Assembly (NCBI RefSeq): GCF_015767275.1
Contig: NZ_JADWMY010000011.1
Coordinates: forward strand, 116,170-180,169
DNA: 64,000 nucleotides
Direction of reading: 5' to 3'
DNA from: Herbaspirillum sp. AP02
Lineage (GTDB): Bacteria > Pseudomonadota > Gammaproteobacteria > Burkholderiales > Burkholderiaceae_D
Shown: positions 45,457 through 55,953 of the stretch, in pieces
Layout of the letters: each line of letters opens with the position of its first letter
How positions within the stretch are numbered: position 1 is the first letter of the stretch
The notes under the pieces: model-generated
Seen by the model: the letters and a program-made list of their open reading frames with translations, nothing else
Told to the model about the DNA's origin: nothing
Database searches by the model: none
Translations under genes and position numbers: made by a program

Positions 45457-45501
45457 GGAGCGCCTTCGACAGGCACCCGCGCCGCCTGTCGAAGGCGCTC
45501 C
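45457..45501 (+). other. Intercistronic stem-loop between urtA and urtB
   Basis: An 18-base perfect stem: GGAGCGCCTTCGACAGGC (45457-45474) and its complement (45484-45501) around a nine-base loop, 26 nt after the urtA stop. No T-run follows, so it is more likely a 3'-end stabiliser that raises urtA mRNA above the permease genes than a terminator. Confidence 0.8.
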
Positions 45502-45598
45502 AACCGCCGATCGTTCCTCCCTCCACAAGAAGAACGCCCGACGATGTGCAACGGCCACGGCTTCGTGTCCGGCTCGCGCTTCGAGGCGCACCACGACC

Positions 45599-47215
45599 AT
45601 GACACCAGCCATCCAGTTCCTACGCGGGCTCCTCGCGACCTGGCTTTGCGTGCACGCCCTGACGGCGGGCGCGGCCATCGCACCGGACCTGCTCAAGCCC
45701 CTTGGCGGAGACGACCCCGACGCGCGCATCGCCGCCGTCAACCAGATTGCGGCGCTGGCCAACGACGACGCCCTCAAGATTCTCAATGCCCTGAACAGCG
45801 ACGCGTTGTATGTCACCCCTGCCGGTGATGTGCTCATCGTCGATGATGCGGGCAAGGCCTTCAACCCGGCCACCGACCAGACCGGCCCGGCACCCGATGA
45901 TGCCGAGGGCATCACGGTCAACAACCGCCTGCGTGGCGCCGTCGATGGCGCCCTGTCAGGCCTGAAGCTGCTCTCGCCGCAACGCGACCAGCGCCTGGCC
46001 GCCGCCAGCGAGCTCCTGAAGAATGCCGACCCGGCGCAGATCCCGCTGATCGAAAAGGCGCTGGTCAAGGAAAGCGATCCCCAGATCAAGGATGTGCTGC
46101 TGCAGGTACAGGCCACCGCCAACCTGCACGCTGCGGACCCGGCCGCGCGCCGTGCTGCGGTGAAGACGCTGGCCGAGACTACCAATGCGTCGTTGAAGCC
46201 GGCGCTGGAAAACATGCTGGCCAAGAATCCCGACGGCTCCTATGTCGAACCCGATGAAGGCGTGCGGGTGGAAGCCGTGCGCACCCTGTCGGCGCTGGAC
46301 CGCCACCTGGCCATCGTGGACTTCGCCGGCAAGCTGTTCTATGGCGTCTCGCTGGGCAGCGTGCTGCTGCTGGCCGCGCTGGGCCTGGCCATTACCTTCG
46401 GTCTGATGGGCATCATCAACATGGCCCACGGTGAATTGCTGATGATCGGCGCCTACACCACCTATGTCTGCCAGCTGGTGTTCCGCAAGTTCTTCCCCGG
46501 TGCCATCGATGCCTATCTGGTGGTGGCCCTGCCGGCCGCCTTCATCGTCGCCGCGGCCGTGGGTATCGCGTTGGAACGACTGGTGATCCGCTGGCTCTAC
46601 GGTCGCCCGCTGGAGACCCTGCTTTGCACCTGGGGCATCAGCCTGATGCTGATGCAGGGTGTGCGCTCCATCTTCGGCGCACAGAACGTGGAGGTGGCCA
46701 ATCCGAGCTGGATGTCGGGCGGGGTCACCGTGCTGGGCTCGCTGGTGCTGTCCTATAACCGTATCGTGATCGTGTTCTTTGCGCTGTTCGTGGTGTTTGC
46801 GGTGTGGCTGATCCTGAACAAGACCCGGCTGGGCCTGTTCGTCCGGGCCGTCACGCAGAACCGCCGCATGGCCGACTGCGTGGGCGTGTCCACCGGCAAG
46901 ATCGACATGATGACCTTCGGCCTCGGTTGCGGCATCGCCGGCCTGGGGGGCGTGGCGCTCTCGCAGCTGGGCAACGTCGGCCCCGACCTGGGCCAGGGCT
47001 ATATCGTGGACTCCTTCATGGTGGTGGTGCTGGGCGGCGTCGGTCAACTGGCCGGTACCGTGATCGCCGCCTTCGGTCTGGGCGAAGTCAACAAGTTCCT
47101 GGAACCGATGGCCGGCGCCGTGCTGGCCAAGATCGCCATCCTGGTCTTCATCATCGTATTCATCCAGAAGCGTCCGCAAGGTCTCTTCGCACTCAAGGGA
47201 AGGAGCGTGGAATGA
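45599..47215 (+). CDS. urtB: Urea ABC transporter permease UrtB
   Basis: 538-residue permease of the branched-chain/urea (LivH-like) group. A signal-like N-terminal segment (LATWLCVHALTAGAAIA), a long soluble N-terminal region of about 240 residues unique to UrtB (helical repeats such as LKPLGGDDPDARIAAVNQIAAL in part), then about eight membrane helices (from SVLLLAALGLAITFGLMGIINMAHGE in part). The late segment VVVLGGVGQLAGTVIAAF is family-typical. It overlaps urtC at ATGA. Confidence 0.95.
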   Translation: MTPAIQFLRGLLATWLCVHALTAGAAIAPDLLKPLGGDDPDARIAAVNQIAALANDDALKILNALNSDALYVTPAGDVLIVDDAGKAFNPATDQTGPAPDDAEGITVNNRLRGAVDGALSGLKLLSPQRDQRLAAASELLKNADPAQIPLIEKALVKESDPQIKDVLLQVQATANLHAADPAARRAAVKTLAETTNASLKPALENMLAKNPDGSYVEPDEGVRVEAVRTLSALDRHLAIVDFAGKLFYGVSLGSVLLLAALGLAITFGLMGIINMAHGELLMIGAYTTYVCQLVFRKFFPGAIDAYLVVALPAAFIVAAAVGIALERLVIRWLYGRPLETLLCTWGISLMLMQGVRSIFGAQNVEVANPSWMSGGVTVLGSLVLSYNRIVIVFFALFVVFAVWLILNKTRLGLFVRAVTQNRRMADCVGVSTGKIDMMTFGLGCGIAGLGGVALSQLGNVGPDLGQGYIVDSFMVVVLGGVGQLAGTVIAAFGLGEVNKFLEPMAGAVLAKIAILVFIIVFIQKRPQGLFALKGRSVE

Positions 47216-48342
47216 GCACCATGATCATGCGCCCCTCGCTGTTCAATCGCCCGGCCTGGGCCGGGATCGTCATCGGCACCGTGGTGCTGGCGCTGCTGCC
47301 GATCTGCAACCTGCTGTTCCCGGCGGACAGCAGCCTGCATGTGTCCTCCTACACCATCGCGCTGGTCGGCAAGTTCATGTGCTACGCCATGGCGGCGTTG
47401 GCGCTGGATCTGGTGTGGGGCTATACCGGCATCCTGTCGCTGGGTCACGGCGTGTTCTTCGCGCTGGGCGGCTACGCGCACGGCATGTATCTGATGCGTG
47501 CCATCGGGCGTGACGGCGTGTATCAAAGCAACCTGCCGGACTTCATGGTGTTCCTGAACTGGAAGGCCTATCCCTGGTACTGGTGGATGACGGACCACTT
47601 CTGGTTCTCCATGCTGCTGGTGGTGCTGGTGCCGGGTCTGCTGGCCTTCGTGTTCGGCTACTTCGCCTTCCGTTCGCGCATCAAGGGGGTGTACTTCTCC
47701 ATCATCACGCAGGCCATGACCTTCGCCTTCATGCTGCTGTTCTTCCGCAACGATACCGGCTTCGGCGGCAACAACGGCTTTACCGACTTCAAGCGCATCC
47801 TGGGCTTCACCATTACCGCACCGTCCACCAAGGCGGTGCTGTACCTGGTGACGCTGGGCCTGCTGGTGGGCGCACTGCTGGTCTGCCGCATGATCGTCAC
47901 CTCCAAGCTGGGCCGGGTGCTGCAGGGCGTGCGCGATTCCGAATCGCGCCTCATGTTCATCGGCTACAACCCGCTGTGGTTCAAGCTCTTCGTGTGGACG
48001 CTATCGGCCGTGATCTGCGGTATCGCCGGTGCGCTGTATGTGCCGCAGGTGGGCATCATCAATCCTTCCGAGATGTCGCCGGCCAACTCCATCGAGATGG
48101 TGATCTGGGCCGCCGTCGGTGGCCGTGGCACGCTGATCGGCCCCATCATCGGCGCCTTTACCGTCAATGGTCTCAAGAGCTGGTTCACCGCCGCCTTCCC
48201 CGACCTGTGGCTGTATGCGCTGGGCCTGATCTTCATCCTGGTGACGCTGTTCCTGCCGCAGGGCATCCTGGGCCTGGTGCAGAAATTCAAGAAACGCGAT
48301 GCAGCACCCGCTGAAGGCAGCGCATCCAAGGAGGCAGCATGA
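47212..48342 (+). CDS. urtC: Urea ABC transporter permease UrtC
   Basis: 376-residue LivM-like permease with about ten helices. Recognised by LDLVWGYTGILSLGHGVFFALGGY in part, YFAFRSRIKGVYFSIITQAMT, GGNNGFTDFKRILGF and the late IEMVIWAAVGGRGTLIGPIIGA in part. Start codon overlaps the urtB stop (ATGA), and its own stop overlaps urtD by 4 nt, so the three genes are translationally coupled. Confidence 0.95.
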   Translation: MSTMIMRPSLFNRPAWAGIVIGTVVLALLPICNLLFPADSSLHVSSYTIALVGKFMCYAMAALALDLVWGYTGILSLGHGVFFALGGYAHGMYLMRAIGRDGVYQSNLPDFMVFLNWKAYPWYWWMTDHFWFSMLLVVLVPGLLAFVFGYFAFRSRIKGVYFSIITQAMTFAFMLLFFRNDTGFGGNNGFTDFKRILGFTITAPSTKAVLYLVTLGLLVGALLVCRMIVTSKLGRVLQGVRDSESRLMFIGYNPLWFKLFVWTLSAVICGIAGALYVPQVGIINPSEMSPANSIEMVIWAAVGGRGTLIGPIIGAFTVNGLKSWFTAAFPDLWLYALGLIFILVTLFLPQGILGLVQKFKKRDAAPAEGSASKEAA

Positions 48343-49208
48343 GTGCAGTCGAACCTGGCAAGAACCCGGTCGGTATCGGTGGCCTGGGCGGCAATGTCGA
48401 TACGCCCCGCGCCGACCATGGCACGTCCTATGACCGCATCAAACCCGAGGGCGTCGATACCACCCACGGGGCCATCCTCTATCTGGAAAACATCACGGTC
48501 TCCTTCGATGGCTTCAAGGCCATCAACAACCTGAACCTGGATATCTCGGTGGGCGAGCTGCGCTGCATCATCGGTCCCAACGGGGCGGGCAAGACCACGA
48601 TGATGGATGTCATCACCGGCAAGACCCGGCCCACTGCCGGCACCGCCTTCTTCGGCCAGACCATCGACCTGACCAAGATGACCGAGTATGAAATCGCGCA
48701 CGCCGGCATCGGCCGCAAGTTCCAGCGTCCTACCGTGTTCGAGCAGCACACCGTGTTCGAGAACCTGGAACTGGCGATGAAGATGGACAAGCGCGTCAAG
48801 ACCACGCTCTTTGCACGCCTGTCGTCGGAGCAGATCGGCAAGATCGAGGAAATCCTCAAGCTGATCCGCCTGAACGGCCAGGAACATCGCATCGCCGGCC
48901 TGCTCTCGCACGGCCAGAAGCAATGGCTGGAAATCGGCATGCTGTTGATGCAGGAGCCACAACTGCTGTTGCTGGATGAACCGGTGGCGGGCATGTCCGA
49001 CGCCGAGACCGCCCGCACGGCAGAGCTCTTGAACGAGCTGCGCGGCAAGCATTCCATCATGGTGGTGGAACACGACATGGGCTTCGTCGAAGAGATTGCC
49101 CAGGGTGGCAAGGTGACCGTGCTGCACGAGGGATCGGTACTGGCCGAGGGCAATATGCGCCAGGTGCAATCCAACGAGCGCGTCATCGAAGTCTACCTGG
49201 GAAGATAA
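48339..49208 (+). CDS. urtD: Urea ABC transporter ATP-binding protein UrtD
   Basis: 289-residue LivG-like ATPase. About 50 N-terminal residues precede the ATPase domain; Walker A is GPNGAGKTT, the signature is the UrtD-typical LSHGQKQWLEIGMLL in place of LSGGQ, Walker B LLLLDEPVAGMSDAET and H-loop VVEHDMGFVEEIA. Overlaps urtC by 4 nt; urtE follows after 18 nt. Confidence 0.95.
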   Translation: MSAVEPGKNPVGIGGLGGNVDTPRADHGTSYDRIKPEGVDTTHGAILYLENITVSFDGFKAINNLNLDISVGELRCIIGPNGAGKTTMMDVITGKTRPTAGTAFFGQTIDLTKMTEYEIAHAGIGRKFQRPTVFEQHTVFENLELAMKMDKRVKTTLFARLSSEQIGKIEEILKLIRLNGQEHRIAGLLSHGQKQWLEIGMLLMQEPQLLLLDEPVAGMSDAETARTAELLNELRGKHSIMVVEHDMGFVEEIAQGGKVTVLHEGSVLAEGNMRQVQSNERVIEVYLGR

Positions 49209-49226
49209 GAGCGGAGACCATCATCC

Positions 49227-49925
49227 ATGCTGCAAGTCAATGAACTGAACCAGTACTACGGCGCGGCGCATACGCTGCGCGGTGTCTCGCTGGATGTACA
49301 GAAGGGCCGCGTGCTGTCGCTGCTGGGCCGCAACGGCGTGGGCAAGACCACGCTGCTGAAATGCCTGATGGGCGTGCTCCCGGTAGCCCGTGGCAATGTC
49401 ATGTTCGAGGGCCAGGACATCACCAGGTTGAAGCCCCACCAGCGCGCCCGGCTGGGCATCGCCTACGTGCCGCAGGGGCGCGAGATCTTTGCGCGCCTGA
49501 CGGTGGAAGAGAACATGCTCATGGGCATGGCCACGTTGTCGGGTCGCCGTGCCTCCAGCATCAAGGGCGAGGTCTATGAACTCTTCCCGGTGCTCAAGGA
49601 AATGCTGCACCGTCGCGGCGGTGACCTCTCCGGCGGTCAGCAGCAACAGCTGGCGATTGCCCGGGCCTTGCTGGCCGAGCCCAAGCTGATCATCCTGGAT
49701 GAGCCGACCGAGGGCATCCAGCCGTCCATCATCAAGGATATCGGCCGCGTCATCAGCCTGCTGCGCCAGCGTGGCGATATCGGCATCCTGCTGTGCGAGC
49801 AGTACTTCGACTTCGCCCGCGAACTGGCCGATACCTTCGTGGTCATGTCACGCGGCGAAGTGGTCGCTGCCGGCACGCAGGACCAGATGGATGGCGAGGA
49901 CGTGAGGAAGCATCTGGCGGTCTGA
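49227..49925 (+). CDS. urtE: Urea ABC transporter ATP-binding protein UrtE
   Basis: 232-residue LivF-like ATPase: MLQVNELNQYYGAAHTLRGV, Walker A GRNGVGKTT, signature LSGGQQQQLAIARALL, Walker B LIILDEPTEGIQPSI, H-loop LCEQYFDFA (Gln in the place of His, as in the LivF/UrtE group). Last urt gene; ureD begins 109 nt on, with a possible promoter in the gap. Confidence 0.95.
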   Translation: MLQVNELNQYYGAAHTLRGVSLDVQKGRVLSLLGRNGVGKTTLLKCLMGVLPVARGNVMFEGQDITRLKPHQRARLGIAYVPQGREIFARLTVEENMLMGMATLSGRRASSIKGEVYELFPVLKEMLHRRGGDLSGGQQQQLAIARALLAEPKLIILDEPTEGIQPSIIKDIGRVISLLRQRGDIGILLCEQYFDFARELADTFVVMSRGEVVAAGTQDQMDGEDVRKHLAV

Positions 49926-49963
49926 GACCGTCGTACGGGAAGGCTGCGCATTTGCACCGGGTC

Positions 49964-49972
49964 TGCTATAAA
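49964..49972 (+). promoter_or_regulatory. Possible extended minus-ten promoter ahead of ureD
   Basis: TGCTATAAA, a TGn-TATAAA extended minus-ten element, between urtE and ureD. If used, transcription would start near 49979, ruling out the ureD start at 49978 and favouring 50035. Confidence 0.4.
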
Positions 49973-50034
49973 GTCGCATGATCGCGGCCGGCAGACCCGG
50001 CGCACGCTGCCCACCAAGCCATCAAGAACCAGGT

Positions 50035-50934
50035 ATGAAACGACTCCCCGGCGATCCGGAACCCGCCAGCATGCCAGCTCCAGCGACTCCAGGCGCGCCC
50101 CTGCGGCATGCGCCGGACCAGGCACGCCTGGTGCTGGGCTTTGCCGATGACCATGGCACCACGCGCCTGCTGCGCCGCCAGCACTTCGGCCCCTTGCGCG
50201 TGCAGAAGCCGCTCTACCCCGAAGACCCTTCCATCTGCCATGCCATCATCGTCCATCCCCCTGGCGGGATCGTGGGCGGCGACCAGCTCTCCATTACCGC
50301 CGAGGTGGGCGAACGCGCCCATGCCCTGCTGACCACGCCGGGTGCCGGCAAGTGGTATCGCGCCAACGGCCAGCATTCGCGCCAGGTGGTGCGCCTGGAC
50401 GCCGGCGCAGGTGCAAAGCTGGAATGGTTGCCGCAGGAAACCATCTTCTTCGATGGCGCCGATGTGCGCATGGAACACGAGGTGACGCTGGCGGCCGACG
50501 CCGCCTACCTGGGTGCGGAGATTCTCTGCTTTGGTCGCACCGCCTCCGGCGAAACCTTCACCACCGGCGCAGTGAGCCAGCGCACCAGCATCCGCCGTGG
50601 CGGCAAGCTGGTCTGGTTCGAGCAGGGTCGCCTGCAGGCCGAGGCGGGTGCCATGCAAGGGCCGCTGGCACTGGACGGGCAGACCATCTGCGGCACTCTG
50701 ATCGCCGTGGGCGATGGCATGGATGCCGCCCTGCTGGGCCGCCTGCGCGAGACCATCGGCGCGCTGCAGCTGGAAGGACGCAGCGGCGCCACCCTGATGA
50801 AGCAGGTGCTCATCGCCCGCTACATGGGCCAATCCAGCCTGGTGGCGCGGCGATGGCTGCATACGGCGTGGCAGGTGCTGCGGCCCGCGGTCACGGGCAG
50901 GGTGGCGGCAATTCCGCGCATCTGGAATACCTGA
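50035..50934 (+). CDS. ureD: Urease accessory protein UreD
   Basis: 299-residue accessory protein that forms the scaffold with UreF and UreG on apo-urease for nickel insertion. Family landmarks: HFGPLRVQKPLYPE, CHAIIVHPPGGIVGGDQLSI, LLTTPGAGKWYRANG, WLPQETIFFDGADV. The start at 50035 has an ACCAGG just upstream; 49978 is a longer in-frame option. Opens the urease gene set, ahead of ureA. Confidence 0.95.
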   Translation: MKRLPGDPEPASMPAPATPGAPLRHAPDQARLVLGFADDHGTTRLLRRQHFGPLRVQKPLYPEDPSICHAIIVHPPGGIVGGDQLSITAEVGERAHALLTTPGAGKWYRANGQHSRQVVRLDAGAGAKLEWLPQETIFFDGADVRMEHEVTLAADAAYLGAEILCFGRTASGETFTTGAVSQRTSIRRGGKLVWFEQGRLQAEAGAMQGPLALDGQTICGTLIAVGDGMDAALLGRLRETIGALQLEGRSGATLMKQVLIARYMGQSSLVARRWLHTAWQVLRPAVTGRVAAIPRIWNT

Positions 50935-51020
50935 ATACCTGAGCGACACAAGAAAACCGAATCAAGCGAAGTCCCAGCAAGTGATAGAAACTGAAGGCCG
51001 CCAGCCGGCCGGGAGCCAAC

Positions 51021-51323
51021 ATGGAACTGACACCAAGAGAAAAAGACAAGCTGTTGATCTTCACCGCCGCGCTGCTGGCCGAACGCCGCAAGGCGCGTGG
51101 CCTGAAGCTCAACTATCCGGAAGCGGTGGCGCTGATCACGGCCGCCATCATGGAAGGCGCGCGCGACGGCAAGACCGTGGCCGAGCTGATGTCCGAGGGC
51201 ACCACCATCCTGACCCGCAACGATGTGATGGAAGGCGTGCCGGAGATGATCCCCGACATCCAGGTCGAAGCCACCTTCCCCGACGGCAGCAAGCTGGTCA
51301 CCGTCCACCATCCGATTCCTTGA
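51021..51323 (+). CDS. ureA: Urease gamma subunit
   Basis: 100 residues, the standard length of the urease small subunit: [34 protein letters not shown], and [18 protein letters not shown] at the C-terminus. Part of the UreABC trimer. ureB begins 10 nt on. Confidence 0.97.
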   Translation: MELTPREKDKLLIFTAALLAERRKARGLKLNYPEAVALITAAIMEGARDGKTVAELMSEGTTILTRNDVMEGVPEMIPDIQVEATFPDGSKLVTVHHPIP

Positions 51324-51333
51324 GGAGCGCGTC

Positions 51334-51674
51334 ATGATTCCAGGCGAAATGCTGGTCGAACCCGGCGACATCGAACTCAATACCGGCCGCGCCACGGCCA
51401 CCGTGACGGTGGCCAACAGCGGCGACCGGCCGATCCAGGTGGGTTCCCACTTCCATTTCTACGAGACCAATCCGGCGCTGCGCTTCGAGCGCTCCGTGGC
51501 CTATGGCATGCGCCTGAACATCGCCGCCGGTACGGCAGTGCGCTTCGAGCCGGGCCAGGAGCGCACGGTGGAACTGGTGGCGCTGGCGGGGGACCGCCGC
51601 GTCTATGGTTTCAATGCACTGGTGATGGGCAAGCTGAAGGCCCAATTGGCTACTGACAAGAAGGGACAGACCCA

Positions 51675-51678
<4 letters not shown>
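51334..51678 (+). CDS. ureB: Urease beta subunit
   Basis: 114 residues, standard length. Conserved stretches: [36 protein letters not shown], and [13 protein letters not shown]. Its stop overlaps the ureC start by 4 nt (ATGA). Confidence 0.97.
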
Positions 51679-53375
<1,697 letters not shown>

Positions 53376-53393
53376 TTTTTCTCCCATTTTTTC

Positions 53394-53927
53394 ATGCTGA
53401 CTCTCAATACCAAGATAGACCAGGCCGACCAGATCGACGGTGAACTGGAACTGCCCTACGACCAGCGCGAAAAGAGCCGCCTGCGTGCCACGCTGCGCTC
53501 GGGCGAAGATGTGGCCGTGTTCACCGTGCGCGGCACCGTGCTGCGCGATGGCGATCTGCTGCGCGGCGACGATGGCCGCGTGGTCAAGATCATCGCCAAG
53601 GCCGAGGCGACCTATCGGGTCGATGCGGCCGACGCGCACCTGCTGCTGCGCTGCGCTTTCCACCTCGGCAATCGTCATACCCAGGCGCATATCGGCCATG
53701 CGGGTGGCGTGGGCTTCCTGCGCATCCGCAAGGACCCGGTCCTGAAGGAAATGCTGGAAGGCCTGGGTGCACGGGTGTCGGAAGAAGAGGCTGCCTTCGA
53801 ACCGGAAGCCGGGGCCTATGGCGGCGGTCATCACCATCACGGTGACGACCACCATCACAATCCGTTGGCACCGATCCCGCTGCGTCAGAAGATCCACCGG
53901 CCCAGCGACAAGAAGGACGAGGGCTGA
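53394..53927 (+). CDS. ureE: Urease accessory protein UreE (nickel chaperone)
   Basis: 177 residues that deliver nickel to the UreDFG complex. N-terminal peptide-binding domain (YDQREKSRLRATLRSGED), C-terminal metal domain with HLLLRCAFHLGNRHTQAHIG, and a His-rich tail near 142-155 (GGGHHHHGDDHHHN) that can bind several nickel ions. ureF follows 3 nt later. Confidence 0.95.
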   Translation: MLTLNTKIDQADQIDGELELPYDQREKSRLRATLRSGEDVAVFTVRGTVLRDGDLLRGDDGRVVKIIAKAEATYRVDAADAHLLLRCAFHLGNRHTQAHIGHAGGVGFLRIRKDPVLKEMLEGLGARVSEEEAAFEPEAGAYGGGHHHHGDDHHHNPLAPIPLRQKIHRPSDKKDEG

Positions 53928-53930
53928 TCC

Positions 53931-54611
53931 ATGCAAGCCACCGCCTTGCTGCATCTGCTGCAACTGAGCAGCCCATCGCTGCCGATTGGCGCCTACAGCT
54001 ATTCGCAGGGGCTGGAGGCGGCCATCGAGAATGGGCGGGTCAACAGCGAAGCGGCGGCACGTGACTGGATCGGCCATGCGCTGCATGAGGTGGTGGCACG
54101 CTTCGAGGCGCCCATCTTTGCGCGACTCGTGGCAGCCTTTGAAGCGCGCGATGCCGATGCGATCACGCGCTGGACCGAGCGCTTCGTGGCGGCGCGCGAT
54201 ACCTCGGAGTTTCGCGCCGAGACCATTCAGATGGGTTATTCGCTGGGCAAGCTGGCCGCCGACCTGAAGCTGGGCGATGCCGAGCTGCTGGCGCTGTTAC
54301 AGGCACAGCCGGAAGTGCCGCTACCCACCGCGCTGGCCTTTGCCACGGTGGCGCTGCAGGTGCCACGGGAGGCGGCGGTGCTGGGCATGCTCTTCGCCTG
54401 GGCCGAGAACCAGGTGCTGGCCTGCGTGAAGACGGTGCCGCTGGGGCAGGTGGCGGGGCAGCGCATCTTGCTGTCGCTGCAGCCGGAGCTGGAGCAGGCG
54501 GCCGCGACCGCACTGACGCTGGAGGACGATGATCTGTGCAACTGGGCACCGGGGCTGTCGCTGCTGTCGATGCAGCACGAGGTGCAGTACAGCCGCATCT
54601 ATCGCTCCTGA
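53931..54611 (+). CDS. ureF: Urease accessory protein UreF
   Basis: 226-residue helical protein that works with UreD and UreG as a fidelity check on nickel insertion. Typical opening LLHLLQLSSPSLPIGAYSYSQGLE in part, and LALLQAQPEVPLPTALAFATVALQ in part. Normal length. The gap of 43 nt to ureG is AT-rich (ATTATTTATATCATTAACG), unusual for this operon. Confidence 0.94.
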   Translation: MQATALLHLLQLSSPSLPIGAYSYSQGLEAAIENGRVNSEAAARDWIGHALHEVVARFEAPIFARLVAAFEARDADAITRWTERFVAARDTSEFRAETIQMGYSLGKLAADLKLGDAELLALLQAQPEVPLPTALAFATVALQVPREAAVLGMLFAWAENQVLACVKTVPLGQVAGQRILLSLQPELEQAAATALTLEDDDLCNWAPGLSLLSMQHEVQYSRIYRS

Positions 54612-54654
54612 TTATTTATATCATTAACGTAGCTACACGAACCAAGAGACAACC

Positions 54655-55287
54655 ATGAGCAATCCCACTTCCAATCCGCTGCGCGTGGGCATCGGCGGCC
54701 CGGTCGGTTCCGGCAAGACGGCGCTGTGCGAAATGCTGTGCAAGCGCATGCGCGACCATTACGACATGGCCGTCATCACCAATGACATCTACACCAAGGA
54801 AGACATGGAGATCCTGCTGCGCGCCGATGCGCTGCCGGCCGATCGCCTGATGGGGGTGGAGACCGGTGGCTGCCCGCACACGGCCATCCGCGAAGATGCC
54901 TCGATCAACCTGGAGGCGATCGCCCGCATGAGCGCCGACTTCCCCGACCTGGACCTGATCCTGGTGGAGTCTGGTGGCGACAACCTGGCGGCCACCTTCA
55001 GCCCGGAATTGTCGGATCTGACCATCTACGTGATCGACGTGGCCGGTGGCGAGAAGATCCCGCGCAAGGGCGGCCCCGGCATCACCCGTTCCGACCTGCT
55101 GATCATCAACAAGACCGACCTGGCGCCCTATGTGGGCGCAAATCTGGATATCATGGCGGCCGATGCCAAGCGCATGCGCGGCGAACGCCCCTTCGTGTTC
55201 ACCAACCTGCGCAGTGGCGATGGGGTGGAAAAGGTGATCGAGTACATCCGCAAGCAGGGCTTGCTGGACCAGAAGCCGAAGAACTAA
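54655..55287 (+). CDS. ureG: Urease accessory GTPase UreG
   Basis: 210-residue SIMIBI GTPase that powers nickel insertion. P-loop GPVGSGKT at 15-22, switch region [15 protein letters not shown], the nickel-binding Cys-Pro-His in [17 protein letters not shown], the base motif [11 protein letters not shown]. Start at 54655 after AAGAGACA. Followed by ureJ after 54 nt. Confidence 0.97.
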   Translation: MSNPTSNPLRVGIGGPVGSGKTALCEMLCKRMRDHYDMAVITNDIYTKEDMEILLRADALPADRLMGVETGGCPHTAIREDASINLEAIARMSADFPDLDLILVESGGDNLAATFSPELSDLTIYVIDVAGGEKIPRKGGPGITRSDLLIINKTDLAPYVGANLDIMAADAKRMRGERPFVFTNLRSGDGVEKVIEYIRKQGLLDQKPKN

Positions 55288-55341
55288 GTCCCCCCATTCC
55301 AACGAACCTGCCGTATTTGCTGCATCTGCCAAGGAGAAATC

Positions 55342-55953
55342 ATGTTTGCACTCACCACCAAGACCCGCGCCCGCCTGGGCGTGCTGGCTGTCACCGCACT
55401 GGCGGCCGGCTCCGCGCTGGCCCACCCGGGCCATCCGGGCTCGACCATGGATGCCACGGCCAGCATGGCCGCCGGCTTCGCCCACCCGTTCTCGGGCATC
55501 GATCACCTGCTGGCCATGCTGGCCGTGGGCCTGTGGGCGGCACAGAACAAGCAGCGCGCCCTGTGGGTGCTGCCGCTGGCCTTTCCGCTGATGATGGTGG
55601 TGGGCGCACTGCTGGCCTTCTCCGGCCTGCAGGTGCCGGCCGTGGAAACGGGGATCGCCGCGTCGGTGGCGGTGCTGGGTCTGCTGATCGCGTTTGCCGT
55701 ACGCATGCCGCTGTGGGGCAGCACCCTGGTGGTGTCGCTGTTCGCCATGTTCCATGGCTATGCCCACGGCGCGGAACTGCCGCACGGTAGCTCGGCCGCC
55801 CTGTACGGCGCCGGCTTCATTGCCGCGACCGCGCTGCTGCATGCCGCCGGCCTGGGTATTGGCCTGGTGGCCGGCCAGAAGATGGCCGACCGCGTGGTGC
55901 GCATCGGCGGCGTGGGTATCGCCGCCGTGGGGGCCTACCTGCTGGCGGCCTGA
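55342..55953 (+). CDS. ureJ: HupE/UreJ-family protein (putative nickel permease)
   Basis: 203-residue membrane protein, six to seven helices, with a signal-like start (LGVLAVTALAAGSALA) and the family metal motif GFAHPFSGIDHLLAMLAVGLW with HPxxGxDH, and MFHGYAHGAELPHGSSA with its paired His. Related proteins move nickel or cobalt, fitting the adjacent urease. Last gene of the block; its 3' end overlaps the 3' end of the convergent glpD by 19 nt. Confidence 0.93.
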   Translation: MFALTTKTRARLGVLAVTALAAGSALAHPGHPGSTMDATASMAAGFAHPFSGIDHLLAMLAVGLWAAQNKQRALWVLPLAFPLMMVVGALLAFSGLQVPAVETGIAASVAVLGLLIAFAVRMPLWGSTLVVSLFAMFHGYAHGAELPHGSSAALYGAGFIAATALLHAAGLGIGLVAGQKMADRVVRIGGVGIAAVGAYLLAA

